The translations under genes were made by a program, and so were the position numbers. DNA of 8,887 nt from Microcaldota archaeon (GTDB lineage Archaea > Micrarchaeota > Micrarchaeia > Anstonellales > Anstonellaceae), in the NCBI GenBank assembly GCA_023248665.1, contig JAHFEC010000046.1, positions 1 through 8,887 on the forward strand. Reading direction: 5' to 3'. The first letter of the stretch is position 1, and each line of letters begins with the position of its first letter. Below the pieces are notes generated by a model, which saw nothing but the letters and a program-made list of their open reading frames with translations, searched no databases and was not told where the DNA came from. Below are positions 1-5,985 of this stretch, in pieces.

Positions 1-141
1 AAAGAGCTGCTCAACGCCGGGTGCCTCACCCCGTATCCCGTGCTGCGCGAAGCCGGGCGGGGGCTGGTGAGCCAGTACGAGCACACGGTCATCGTCGGCC
101 CGGACGGGGCGGAAGTGATAACCGGGGAAACGGACCCGTGA
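1..141 (+). CDS. map: Methionine aminopeptidase, C-terminal fragment (5' end outside the window)
   Basis: Reading frame 1 is open from the first base to a TGA at 139-141, giving 46 residues. The fragment contains the P-Y-P-V-L stretch, then V-S-Q-Y-E-H-T-V-I-V and a final E-V-I-T. This is the closing signature of methionine aminopeptidase, and closest to the type 2 archaeal/eukaryotic form. The Glu in Q-Y-E-H (codon 79-81) corresponds to the last of the five metal ligands of the family. The enzyme removes the initiator methionine from nascent proteins in the cytoplasm. Only the last part of the catalytic pita-bread fold is visible, so the start, promoter and full length cannot be judged. The next gene begins 48 bases later with its own TATA box, so it is probably a separate transcription unit. 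The family call is fairly secure despite the short length. Confidence 0.85.
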   Translation, partial: KELLNAGCLTPYPVLREAGRGLVSQYEHTVIVGPDGAEVITGETDP

Positions 142-151
142 AATGGCGGGG

Positions 152-160
152 TTATAAATC
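152..160 (+). promoter_or_regulatory. Archaeal TATA box (box A) for hicB
   Basis: The sequence TTATAAATC lies in the short gap between map and hicB. Its centre is about 34 bases before the hicB ATG at 190. Archaeal transcription usually starts about 25-27 bases after the box A centre, which would place the start near 182 and leave a leader of only a few bases. This supports both the choice of ATG 190 and independent transcription of the hicBA-nth unit. No convincing BRE was seen upstream. Confidence 0.55.
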
Positions 161-189
161 TAGGGATAAGAATTTACATAGGTGCGCAC

Positions 190-429
190 ATGGAGAGGTA
201 TCAAGTGCAGATATCTGAGCGGGATGAGGACGGCTACTACGTGGCTACGGTCCCCAAACTTCCGGGTTGCCACACGCAGGCCAGAAGCATCGACGAACTG
301 GTTGAGCGCATCAAGGAAGCGCTCAAACTCTATTTGGACATCGAAGATGTCGAAATAATCGCGTATCGGCTCGTGGCACGGACAAAAACGAGTGATAGAA
401 ATGCCAAGCCTGCGCCCGCTAAAGCTTAG
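190..429 (+). CDS. hicB: HicB-family antitoxin
   Basis: This 79-residue protein has the hallmark of short HicB (UPF0150) antitoxins: an N-terminal strand, then D-E-D-G-Y-Y-V-A-T-V-P-K-L-P-G-C-H-T-Q-A, then an amphipathic helix (about residues 35-51) containing E-A-L-K-L-Y-L. This is the partial RNase-H-like fold that binds and blocks HicA. The partner follows directly: hicA starts at 401, overlapping the last 29 bases of hicB in another frame, which implies translational coupling. The C-terminal tail (R-N-A-K-P-A-P-A-K-A) shows no DNA-binding domain, so autoregulation by HicB itself is not evident. The gene is more AT-rich than its neighbours: bases 301-360 hold 26 G/C of 60, against 45 of 60 for 781-840 in nth. 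That fits horizontal acquisition. ATG 190 is chosen because it fits the TATA box and begins directly with the family's first strand. Confidence 0.88.
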   Translation: MERYQVQISERDEDGYYVATVPKLPGCHTQARSIDELVERIKEALKLYLDIEDVEIIAYRLVARTKTSDRNAKPAPAKA

Positions 430-634
430 GCAGGTCATCCGGGCTTTGGAAAAATGCGGGTTTGCCTGTAAAAGCCAGAAAGGTAGCCATGCAAAATTCG
501 TGCATCCGGATGGCCGCACCACGATTGTCCTGATACGGCCCCAAGAGATTATTGGAAGGGGGCTCCTTAAGGAAATAATCACGCATGCAAAAATACCGGT
601 TGAAGAATTCTTCAGGTGGACGTGGGGGATCGGC
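401..634 (+). other. hicA: HicA mRNA-interferase domain without its own stop codon
   Basis: Codons 1-78 of the fused frame match the HicA toxin family: an M-P-x-L-R-P-L-K start, a first helix ending in L-E-K-C-G-F, the K-G-S-H motif with the catalytic His30, then H-P-D-G-R-T-T, R-P-Q-E-I-I-G-R-G-L-L-K-E-I and I-P-V-E-E-F-F. HicA folds like a double-stranded RNA-binding domain and cleaves mRNA. The domain looks intact and ends where HicA proteins normally stop, around W-T-W-G, but no stop codon follows. The start at ATG 401 is preferred over GTG 392 because family members begin with M-P. The frame overlaps the 3' end of hicB by 29 bases. Whether the toxin is active depends on whether it tolerates the C-terminal extension. 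Confidence 0.8.
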
Positions 635-1297
635 ATGCCCAAAACAAGCACGCATAAGAAGAGCCGGACCTCCGAAATTCTCTCGTTATTCAAAAAAATC
701 TATCCTCGCGCGTGGTGCACGCTCGAATACGCGGACCCGTTCCAGCTCCTTGTTTCCACCATTTTGTCGGCGCAATGCACCGACGCGCGCGTGAACATGA
801 TCACGCCCGCGCTCTTCGCCCGCTTCCCGGACGCGCGCGCGATGGCGAAAGCGGACGTGGGCGATCTGGAGGCGCTCATCCGCTCGAGCGGATTCTACCA
901 TTCCAAAGCCAAGAACATCCTGGCCGCGTCGAAGATCATCGCGCATAAACACGCCGGGAAAGTGCCGGCCGACATGCCCTCGCTCCTCGAGCTGCCCGGC
1001 GTCGCGCGCAAGACGGCCAACATCGTGCTCTTCCACGCGTTCGGCAAAGAGGAGGGCATCGCCGTGGACACGCATTGCATGAGAATTTCGTACCGGCTTG
1101 GATTCACTTCGTCGCGCGACAAGCAGAACCAGATCGAACGGGAGCTGATGGCGCTCATCCCGCGCGAGACTTGGGGCAATTACACCAACTGGATGGTCTC
1201 GCACGGAAGGAAATACTGCATGGCAAGAAAGCCGGATTGCAAAAAATGCCCGCTGGACAAATGGTGCCCGAAGAAAGGGATGGGGGGAAACGGGTGA
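401..1297 (+). CDS. nth: HicA-type toxin domain in frame with endonuclease III (fusion ORF, or two overlapping genes)
   Basis: The frame is open from ATG 401 (or GTG 392) to TGA 1295-1297, 298 residues. Residues 1-75 are HicA-like (see separate entry). Residues from about 79 onward form a complete endonuclease III, the bifunctional DNA glycosylase/AP lyase that removes oxidised pyrimidines in base-excision repair. Visible family marks are S-A-Q-C-T-D near residue 123-128, the helix-hairpin-helix L-P-G-V-A-R-K-T-A-N with catalytic Lys204, V-D-T-H with catalytic Asp223, and the iron-sulfur loop C273-X6-C280-X2-C283-X5-C289 that holds a [4Fe-4S] cluster. From the internal ATG at 635 the protein would be 220 residues, close to the usual nth length (E. 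coli about 211), so nth is complete without the HicA part. Two readings are possible: a translated HicA-Nth fusion, or a hicA that lost its stop while nth is still started at 635. The nth identity is near certain; the fusion is not. Confidence 0.9.
   Translation: MPSLRPLKLRQVIRALEKCGFACKSQKGSHAKFVHPDGRTTIVLIRPQEIIGRGLLKEIITHAKIPVEEFFRWTWGIGMPKTSTHKKSRTSEILSLFKKIYPRAWCTLEYADPFQLLVSTILSAQCTDARVNMITPALFARFPDARAMAKADVGDLEALIRSSGFYHSKAKNILAASKIIAHKHAGKVPADMPSLLELPGVARKTANIVLFHAFGKEEGIAVDTHCMRISYRLGFTSSRDKQNQIERELMALIPRETWGNYTNWMVSHGRKYCMARKPDCKKCPLDKWCPKKGMGGNG
615..637 (+). promoter_or_regulatory. Possible internal ribosome-binding site and start codon for free-standing nth
   Basis: Just before the in-frame ATG at 635-637 lie GGTG (615-618) and a G run followed by GAT (about 624-630). 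These are partial matches to the archaeal Shine-Dalgarno consensus GGAGGTGAT, though not strong ones. The ATG is followed by basic residues and then the first helix of endonuclease III, which is where nth genes usually begin. This makes separate translation of nth from the hicA-nth message plausible. Confidence 0.4.
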
Positions 1298-1317
1298 AGA
1301 ATAGACGGGTTCTTCAC
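1294..1317. terminator. Hairpin shared by the two convergent stop codons
   Basis: GTGAAGAA (1294-1301) and TTCTTCAC (1310-1317) form a perfect 8-bp inverted repeat with an 8-base loop. The left arm includes the nth TGA (1295-1297), and the right arm ends on the first base of the minus-strand stop (1317-1319). It sits exactly between the convergent genes and could end or protect both transcripts. No long T tract follows on either strand, so classical intrinsic termination is uncertain. Confidence 0.4.
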
Positions 1318-1742
1318 TAAGTCGAATCCGGCAGGGCCGAAATGGAATCTTCCTTCTTTTTCCCCATCTTTAATTTGTAGTAATAGACAGCCGTGAGGGG
1401 CAGGCCGGTCTTTTTCGACACCTCTTTGGCCGTCTGGCCCCGCTCAAGAAGCGAGCGGGCCTCGCCCGTTTTATCCGCCCCGTATTTGTCGGGCCGGCCG
1501 GCGCGGGCGGGAAAGACGATGAGCTGCACGCCGGCCTGCCCGAGAGCCGAGCGCACTTTGGGGGGCACGGTGGCATACAGGCCGGCAGAGAGATGGATCT
1601 GCTTCACGCCCGTACGTTCGAGGAGGCGCAAGAGAAGCGCGCGGCTCGGCTTGGCTTTGAGGCGAACCTCGCTCTCGTCGGAATGCTTCCCGGACGAGAG
1701 TTCGGCGAGGATTTTTTGGCGCTTGCCTTGCAACACCCACAT
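1317..1742 (-). CDS. Small helix-turn-helix protein of unknown function
   Basis: This is a 141-residue basic protein starting at ATG 1742, with a GGTG ribosome-site fragment about nine bases upstream. Residues 83-124 look like the C-terminal DNA-binding part of Hin/resolvase-type proteins: G-R-P-D-K-Y, then a helix with E-A-R-S-L-L-E-R-G, then T-A-K-E-V-S-K-K-T-G-L-P-L-T-A-V-Y-Y-Y-K as the helix-turn-helix. The first 80 residues contain no serine-recombinase catalytic motif and I do not recognise them. They look like a small alpha/beta domain (R-A-L-L-L-R-L-L-E-R-T-G-V-K-Q-I and G-V-Q-L-I-V-F). It follows the unknown 447-residue gene by 21 bases on the same strand, so the two are probably co-transcribed. 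A transcriptional regulator is the likeliest role, but the target is unknown. It ends 19 bases from the convergent nth stop. Confidence 0.7.
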   Translation of the reverse strand: MWVLQGKRQKILAELSSGKHSDESEVRLKAKPSRALLLRLLERTGVKQIHLSAGLYATVPPKVRSALGQAGVQLIVFPARAGRPDKYGADKTGEARSLLERGQTAKEVSKKTGLPLTAVYYYKLKMGKKKEDSISALPDST

Positions 1743-1763
1743 GAAGGTTACACCGAAAAAATA

Positions 1764-3107
1764 TTATTTTTTCCTGGATTTTTCATTATTTTTGAGAGCG
1801 CCCAGGAATTTCGCGCCCCGCCCTTCGGGCTTCTGTATGAGGGCGCGCACGAGCGGCAAGGCATCGGCGGCCTCCTTCTCGCGGGCATGAAGCTCGGCGC
1901 ACACCCATTTGAGCGGCGCGCCGGATCGCAAGGAGAGGAAGGCCGGCCCCCACGCGCGCGAGGGAAGCGGAGGCGCGAGCTTCTCCATCGAGAGCTTGGC
2001 GGCGATGACGCGCGGCGGGTGGGCGATGGGGTAATCGGCGGGCTTCAGGTCGTTGAGCACGGCCAGCTGCGCTTCGGTCGGGTCGGCCAGCACCGAAGGC
2101 ATGGCGCCCAAGGATTGGCGCGCGTCGGAGGCGAGCGAGACGTAGTACCATTGGAGCAGGCGCAGGACGCCCAGGCATGAGACGGACAGGGCCACGTGCT
2201 TGTGCTGGGCCCGGCGGCGCGCAAGCGCCGCCTCGAACTCGTCGTCGCCGGCCCATTCCCCTTTCACCTTCTTGAGGAATCCGGCACCCATCGCTTCGGT
2301 TTTCACGTCGGCGAAGCGCTCGGTCTTGAGCAGGGTGGAATCGGGCACGAGGCCGTGCGCGCGCAGGAGCGAATTGTATTGGCCGACGCGCGGATCGGTT
2401 TTCTCCTGCTCGCGCAGTTGCCGGCGGCCCTCCAGCGAGCCGGCGACGGCGGCGGCCGTGAAGAGGGCGACGCGGGCGGAATGGTTCTTGATGAGGCCGG
2501 CGGATTTCTTGCGGATTAGGATGTCGGAGACCTTCACGCCGGAGCCGAAAATCTTGCGGACGGCCGCCTTGGCATCCGCGCCGGCGTCCAGCGAGAGGGT
2601 GCGCTCCATCGTCTCGCCGTCCTGCTCGAACTTGATGGTGACCGAGGCGCCCTTGAGGGAGAAGGAGCGGCGCTCGAATAGCATCATCAGCTTTCGGTAG
2701 GCCTCGGCGGCGTGATCGCCGCCCGCGGTGAGGAGCTTGAGGTGGGAGCCGCCGAGAGGGAGATGGGCGGCCAGCTCGTCTTGCCCCGCCTCCTTGAGCG
2801 CGGCTTGGAGGCGGTGCGCGGCGAGGGCGACGCGCGCCCGGTTGAGCGCGGATTTCTTGAGGCTGGCGACGTAGCGGATCTGCTTCATCTGCTTGCGCTG
2901 GTCTTCCATCTCGGTCGCGTCCGCCTCCTCGGACTCGGAGCGGGACTGGGCCATGAGGGCGGCGAAGGGGGCGTTGAAGCCCAAGAGGAGCATTTTCGAG
3001 CGGTAATCCTCCAGAAGCCGGACGTTGCCCTCGGACGAGCCGTTCTCGTCGATGGCGTCGAGGAATTCGTTGGCTTCGCGGATGAGGGGCAGGGGATTGT
3101 CGGTCAT
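1764..3107 (-). CDS. Uncharacterised 447-residue protein
   Basis: I do not recognise the family. The preferred start is ATG 3107; a TTG at 3134 in the same frame lies inside the likely promoter. No signal peptide is visible. The N-terminal 110 residues look helical and charged, with an acidic stretch (S-E-S-E-E-A-D-A-T-E-M-E-D, about residues 56-69) followed by a basic helix. Around residues 149-185 a more beta-like segment appears (S-V-T-I-K-F-E-Q-D-G-E-T-M-E-R-T-L-S-L). Residues about 303-327 form the most hydrophobic stretch, interrupted by Q-W-Y-Y, so a membrane span is doubtful. The C-terminus is basic (K-S-R-K-K). GC content and codon use resemble the topoisomerase genes, so it looks native. 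It lies 79 bases after top6A with its own TATA-like element, and 21 bases before the helix-turn-helix gene. A soluble, lineage-restricted protein is the most that can be said. Confidence 0.72.
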   Translation of the reverse strand: MTDNPLPLIREANEFLDAIDENGSSEGNVRLLEDYRSKMLLLGFNAPFAALMAQSRSESEEADATEMEDQRKQMKQIRYVASLKKSALNRARVALAAHRLQAALKEAGQDELAAHLPLGGSHLKLLTAGGDHAAEAYRKLMMLFERRSFSLKGASVTIKFEQDGETMERTLSLDAGADAKAAVRKIFGSGVKVSDILIRKKSAGLIKNHSARVALFTAAAVAGSLEGRRQLREQEKTDPRVGQYNSLLRAHGLVPDSTLLKTERFADVKTEAMGAGFLKKVKGEWAGDDEFEAALARRRAQHKHVALSVSCLGVLRLLQWYYVSLASDARQSLGAMPSVLADPTEAQLAVLNDLKPADYPIAHPPRVIAAKLSMEKLAPPLPSRAWGPAFLSLRSGAPLKWVCAELHAREKEAADALPLVRALIQKPEGRGAKFLGALKNNEKSRKK

Positions 3108-3136
3108 TTCAATCGAGGATAGAATGGCGGACAAGG

Positions 3137-3145
3137 ATTAAAAAC
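3137..3145 (-). promoter_or_regulatory. TATA-like element for the 447-residue gene
   Basis: On the minus strand this reads GTTTTTAAT. Its centre is about 34 bases before ATG 3107, the same spacing as seen for hicB, which would give a nearly leaderless transcript. The T-rich sequence also lies just after the top6A stop and could help end that transcript. Confidence 0.4.
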
Positions 3146-3186
3146 GGGCCGGACGCCAATGCGCCGAAAGAAATGGGTCTGGAAAA

Positions 3187-5964
3187 TCAGGGCAGGAATT
3201 TCTTTTTCGAGATTTTGTCGCGGAGGTATTCGCCCACGAACGAGAGGCTCGGCCCCTGCAATGCGTCCTGCTCGATTTTCTTCTGCGTTTTGAGCACGGT
3301 CTTAAGCTCGTTGACCCATTCGGGATGGCGGTTGATCCATTCGTAGCCGAGCATCTCCTCCGCGCGCTTGATGTCCACTTCCTTGGCCTTGATGGTCAAT
3401 TTGGCCAGGAAATCGTAATCCTGTATGTCCTGCATGGTCACGCCGACGAATTTGGCCTGCGGCGTGGCGATGTCGTTGGCGAGGTACGCGAGGTTCATCG
3501 AGCCGGTCTTGATGGCCCAGTAGATGTACCAGCCCCACGCGTCGCAGTCGGTGTTGTGGAGCAGGAGGGGACCCACGCCGCCGACAAATGTGTGCGTGGG
3601 ATTCACCTCGATGTCATAGACAAAGCCGTCGCTTGCTTCTGCTTCGGCTATCTCCTTTACCGGCACGAGCGCGATTTCGTTTTGGGCAAGCCGTTTTAGT
3701 GTTTCAAGCTTTTCCAAGGCCGATGCGTCCGTATTCGGATTGCCGCCCATTTTCCAGACGCGCTCGCCGCGGACAAGCCGGCTTGAAACTTCGCCGCGCT
3801 TCTGTGCGCGCGCAAGAGTCTTGAAAGCCGTGATGAATTTCAGGCCGGTGATTTGGCAGAGCTCCTGCGTAGTCGAATCCGGATTTGCCCCAAGCACCCC
3901 AAGCACGACATCCCTTTTTACCCCCGGTTCTGCCCGAAGGCGCGAGAGGATGGCCTTCAACCTCTCAAACGAAATGGTGTCTTGGCTGAAAATATCCGAT
4001 ATGCCCTTGCCGCCAAGGGAATATATCGTTTTCTGGAATGGCTTGAGAAGGCGCGTCGGGACTGATTTGAAAACTGGAGATTTGAGCATTTTCCGGCCCA
4101 AGTGGCCTGAAATGGACGGCTCCAAATCCTCCGCAATGCTTTGCAGCTTCTTGAGCGATTCGCGGTTGTAAATCAGCACGTGGTATTGCTCAAGGTGCCC
4201 CGGCTTTGCGGGCTTTTTTCTTTCAATGGTCGCAAAACAGCCCAGCTGGAGAAGAAGGAGCACGAGGTCGGACGCGAGCTTCCTGCTTACAGTATTGGCC
4301 CACATCCGGCAACCCTTGGGAGTGATGTGCACGTTCCCGTCGCCACGGAAATATCCGCGCAAAAATTCCATCTTGAGATTGTTCGGCATGTTGAAGACAA
4401 TCTGGGGAACCTGCTTCCGGCCCGCTCCCCTGCCGCAGCCGAATATGTCCGCGAACATGATTTCGGCGAGCTTTCCGCCGAATTTCACCTGTGTTTCGTT
4501 CGGGCTTGGGTTTGAGAGCGTAGCTTTGCATCCCAATGCTTCCTTGGCCGTGCGCACCACGTCCAGTATGTATTCCTTCTCGTGCGTTCCGAAGCTGAAC
4601 GTCGCCACTGCGCCGCCCGATCCCTCCGCCACATAATAGCCCAGCAGCCGCGCAAAATCAGGGGTCAGTTTGACCTTTCCCGGAAGCCGGAGCCCGGATT
4701 TGACGAACCGGATGAATCGGCCCTCGTGCTTTATCTTGCCCATATATGCGCACTTGGCTTTTTGCCCAAGCTCAACGAGGTCTATTTCCCCGCGCACGCT
4801 TTCGTTGTTCGGCACCTTGAGGGGGGCAACCAGCAGGTCCCCTTTTTTGAGCTCGCCGGCTTTTTTCGGCACGATGGCATAATCCTTTTCATCAAATACC
4901 ATCACGCTGTGCGAGCGCGTCACTTTCACGCAATAGCCGCAGGCGCTTTTCACTTCGCAGAGCTTTTCGCTTATCGGGTGGCGCACCACATTTAGCACTC
5001 GGCCGATGCTTGCCGCACCATTGGTATCCACCTGAAGCGCGCTTTCTCCTGTCGCCGTGCCCTTTTCATAAAGCGGCGTTTTTTCGCTTCCCGTCTTTTC
5101 GAGCGCGCTTTTGCAGTATTCGCCTATGCGCTCGTTGCTAATCAGGCCGTCCCCGTCCACCAATAGGATAGATTCATCTGCATCAACGCTGAACACGATG
5201 ACCGGCAGCTTGCGGGCCGCCAGTTTCGAGATGAGGCGCCGGCAGCCGCGCGAGGCCTGCCCCTTCGGGGTGATGAGCACGCAGTTCTCCTTCTTCCAGA
5301 ACTTGTCCTCGTTGAGCCGCTGCCACATGGCATCCTTTTCCACGACGAGCACGTAATCGGCGTCCAGCTCCTCGATGGTCATGCCGTTGTCCACGTCGGA
5401 GGGGATCATCCAGCCCGAACGGCCCTGCTGGGTGGCGTCGATCAGCGTCTCGTCGCCGCCGAACCTGTCGCGCAGAACCAGCGGGCCGGCCACCACCCCT
5501 TTTCGGTCGGTGTTGAGGTTGAGGTCCTCGCGCTTGACGTTGAGCGTCACTTCCAGATCCTCGATGAGGGGGTTGGATTCGGACTGCTCGGAGAACAGCT
5601 CCTCGTCCATGTCCTCGCCCAGCGAGAACTTGAGCTGGTAGAACAGACCTCGGATGGAGGTGTGCGCGTTCTCTTTGAGGAATTTCTTGCACTTGTTGGC
5701 GATCGCGACGGTCTGCATGAACTTGCGGGCCTGGCCCACGTTGATGAATTTGCGCTGCTCGGTCTTGTCGCCGAGGCGGATGCAGCCCACGCCCTCGTCG
5801 AAAAGCACGTTGCCCTTGGAGCGCAACGGGGTGGTGAACGAAGGCGTCTCTTCGGCGTCGATTTCGGCGAGCATGCCCTTGCCCAAGGATTGGAGCTTGC
5901 CAGCGACGGCGCCCGAATCCTGCTTCTTGAGTTCCGGCTTGTCGGATTTCGATGACTTTGCCAT
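3187..5964 (-). CDS. top6A: DNA topoisomerase VI subunit A precursor, interrupted by an intein
   Basis: The 925-codon frame encodes two extein parts: residues 1-258 and 805-925, together 379 residues, the usual size for this Spo11-like subunit. TopoVI is the archaeal type IIB topoisomerase (A2B2) that relaxes and decatenates duplex DNA with ATP. Subunit A cuts and rejoins the strands. The winged-helix catalytic motif is T-S-I-R-G-L-F-Y-Q-L-K, with the DNA-linking tyrosine probably Tyr109. The Toprim glutamate is Glu209 in V-V-E-K-D-A. The Toprim DxD pair is in T-D-C-D-A-W-G-W-Y-I-Y, split from the rest by the intein that ends at Asn804. After splicing the junction reads P-V-I-V-F-T-D-C-D, matching the family's usual V-F-T-D-x-D. 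The first 40 residues are a lysine-rich, polar extension. The gene starts 21 bases after top6B on the same strand, with AAGGTT upstream as a weak ribosome site, so the two form an operon. Function requires removal of the intein. Confidence 0.96.
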   Translation of the reverse strand: MAKSSKSDKPELKKQDSGAVAGKLQSLGKGMLAEIDAEETPSFTTPLRSKGNVLFDEGVGCIRLGDKTEQRKFINVGQARKFMQTVAIANKCKKFLKENAHTSIRGLFYQLKFSLGEDMDEELFSEQSESNPLIEDLEVTLNVKREDLNLNTDRKGVVAGPLVLRDRFGGDETLIDATQQGRSGWMIPSDVDNGMTIEELDADYVLVVEKDAMWQRLNEDKFWKKENCVLITPKGQASRGCRRLISKLAARKLPVIVFSVDADESILLVDGDGLISNERIGEYCKSALEKTGSEKTPLYEKGTATGESALQVDTNGAASIGRVLNVVRHPISEKLCEVKSACGYCVKVTRSHSVMVFDEKDYAIVPKKAGELKKGDLLVAPLKVPNNESVRGEIDLVELGQKAKCAYMGKIKHEGRFIRFVKSGLRLPGKVKLTPDFARLLGYYVAEGSGGAVATFSFGTHEKEYILDVVRTAKEALGCKATLSNPSPNETQVKFGGKLAEIMFADIFGCGRGAGRKQVPQIVFNMPNNLKMEFLRGYFRGDGNVHITPKGCRMWANTVSRKLASDLVLLLLQLGCFATIERKKPAKPGHLEQYHVLIYNRESLKKLQSIAEDLEPSISGHLGRKMLKSPVFKSVPTRLLKPFQKTIYSLGGKGISDIFSQDTISFERLKAILSRLRAEPGVKRDVVLGVLGANPDSTTQELCQITGLKFITAFKTLARAQKRGEVSSRLVRGERVWKMGGNPNTDASALEKLETLKRLAQNEIALVPVKEIAEAEASDGFVYDIEVNPTHTFVGGVGPLLLHNTDCDAWGWYIYWAIKTGSMNLAYLANDIATPQAKFVGVTMQDIQDYDFLAKLTIKAKEVDIKRAEEMLGYEWINRHPEWVNELKTVLKTQKKIEQDALQGPSLSFVGEYLRDKISKKKFLP
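3553..5190 (-). mobile_element. Intein with LAGLIDADG homing endonuclease inside Top6A
   Basis: The 546-residue insert (precursor residues 259-804) has all parts of a class 1 intein. It begins with Ser259 and a block A of the form E-S-I-L-L-V-D-G-D-G. Block B is T-R-S-H (349-352). Block F is Y-D-I-E-V-N-P-T-H-T-F-V-G-G (783-796), and block G ends L-L-L-H-N, followed by Thr805 as the C-extein nucleophile. The endonuclease has two LAGLIDADG motifs, L-L-G-Y-Y-V-A-E-G (440-448) and L-R-G-Y-F-R-G-D-G (535-543). Both keep an acidic residue (Glu447, Asp542), so it may be active. A winged-helix domain follows (see separate entry). The insertion point is directly before the Toprim DxD motif, a conserved active-site position typical for inteins. 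Base composition is lower in GC than the exteins: bases 4201-4260 have 31 G/C of 60, against 43 of 60 for 5401-5460. That supports horizontal transfer. Confidence 0.95.
3751..3918 (-). other. Winged-helix-like domain embedded in the intein
   Basis: Precursor residues 683-738 read like a winged helix-turn-helix: helix K-R-D-V-V-L-G-V-L, then T-T-Q-E-L-C-Q-I-T-G-L, a recognition-type helix F-I-T-A-F-K-T-L-A-R-A-Q-K-R-G-E-V, and a wing S-S-R-L-V-R-G-E-R-V-W-K-M. It lies between the second half of the homing endonuclease and the C-terminal splicing block. The probable role is extra DNA contact for recognition of the target site; this is inferred from the fold only. Confidence 0.6.
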
Positions 5965-5985
5965 ACAAACAACCTTGCGAATGCC

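Noticed and set aside
160..693. A 177-codon minus-strand frame antisense to hicB and hicA
   Set aside because: HicB and HicA motifs on the plus strand explain the region, and the antisense product is unlike any known family.
1317..1742. Serine recombinase or resolvase
   Set aside because: Only the C-terminal helix-turn-helix resembles that family. The catalytic N-terminal domain and its serine motif are missing.
3108..3134. Upstream TTG start for the 447-residue protein
   Set aside because: It lies within a few bases of the TATA-like element, so the codon would not be inside the transcript. ATG 3107 fits the expected spacing.
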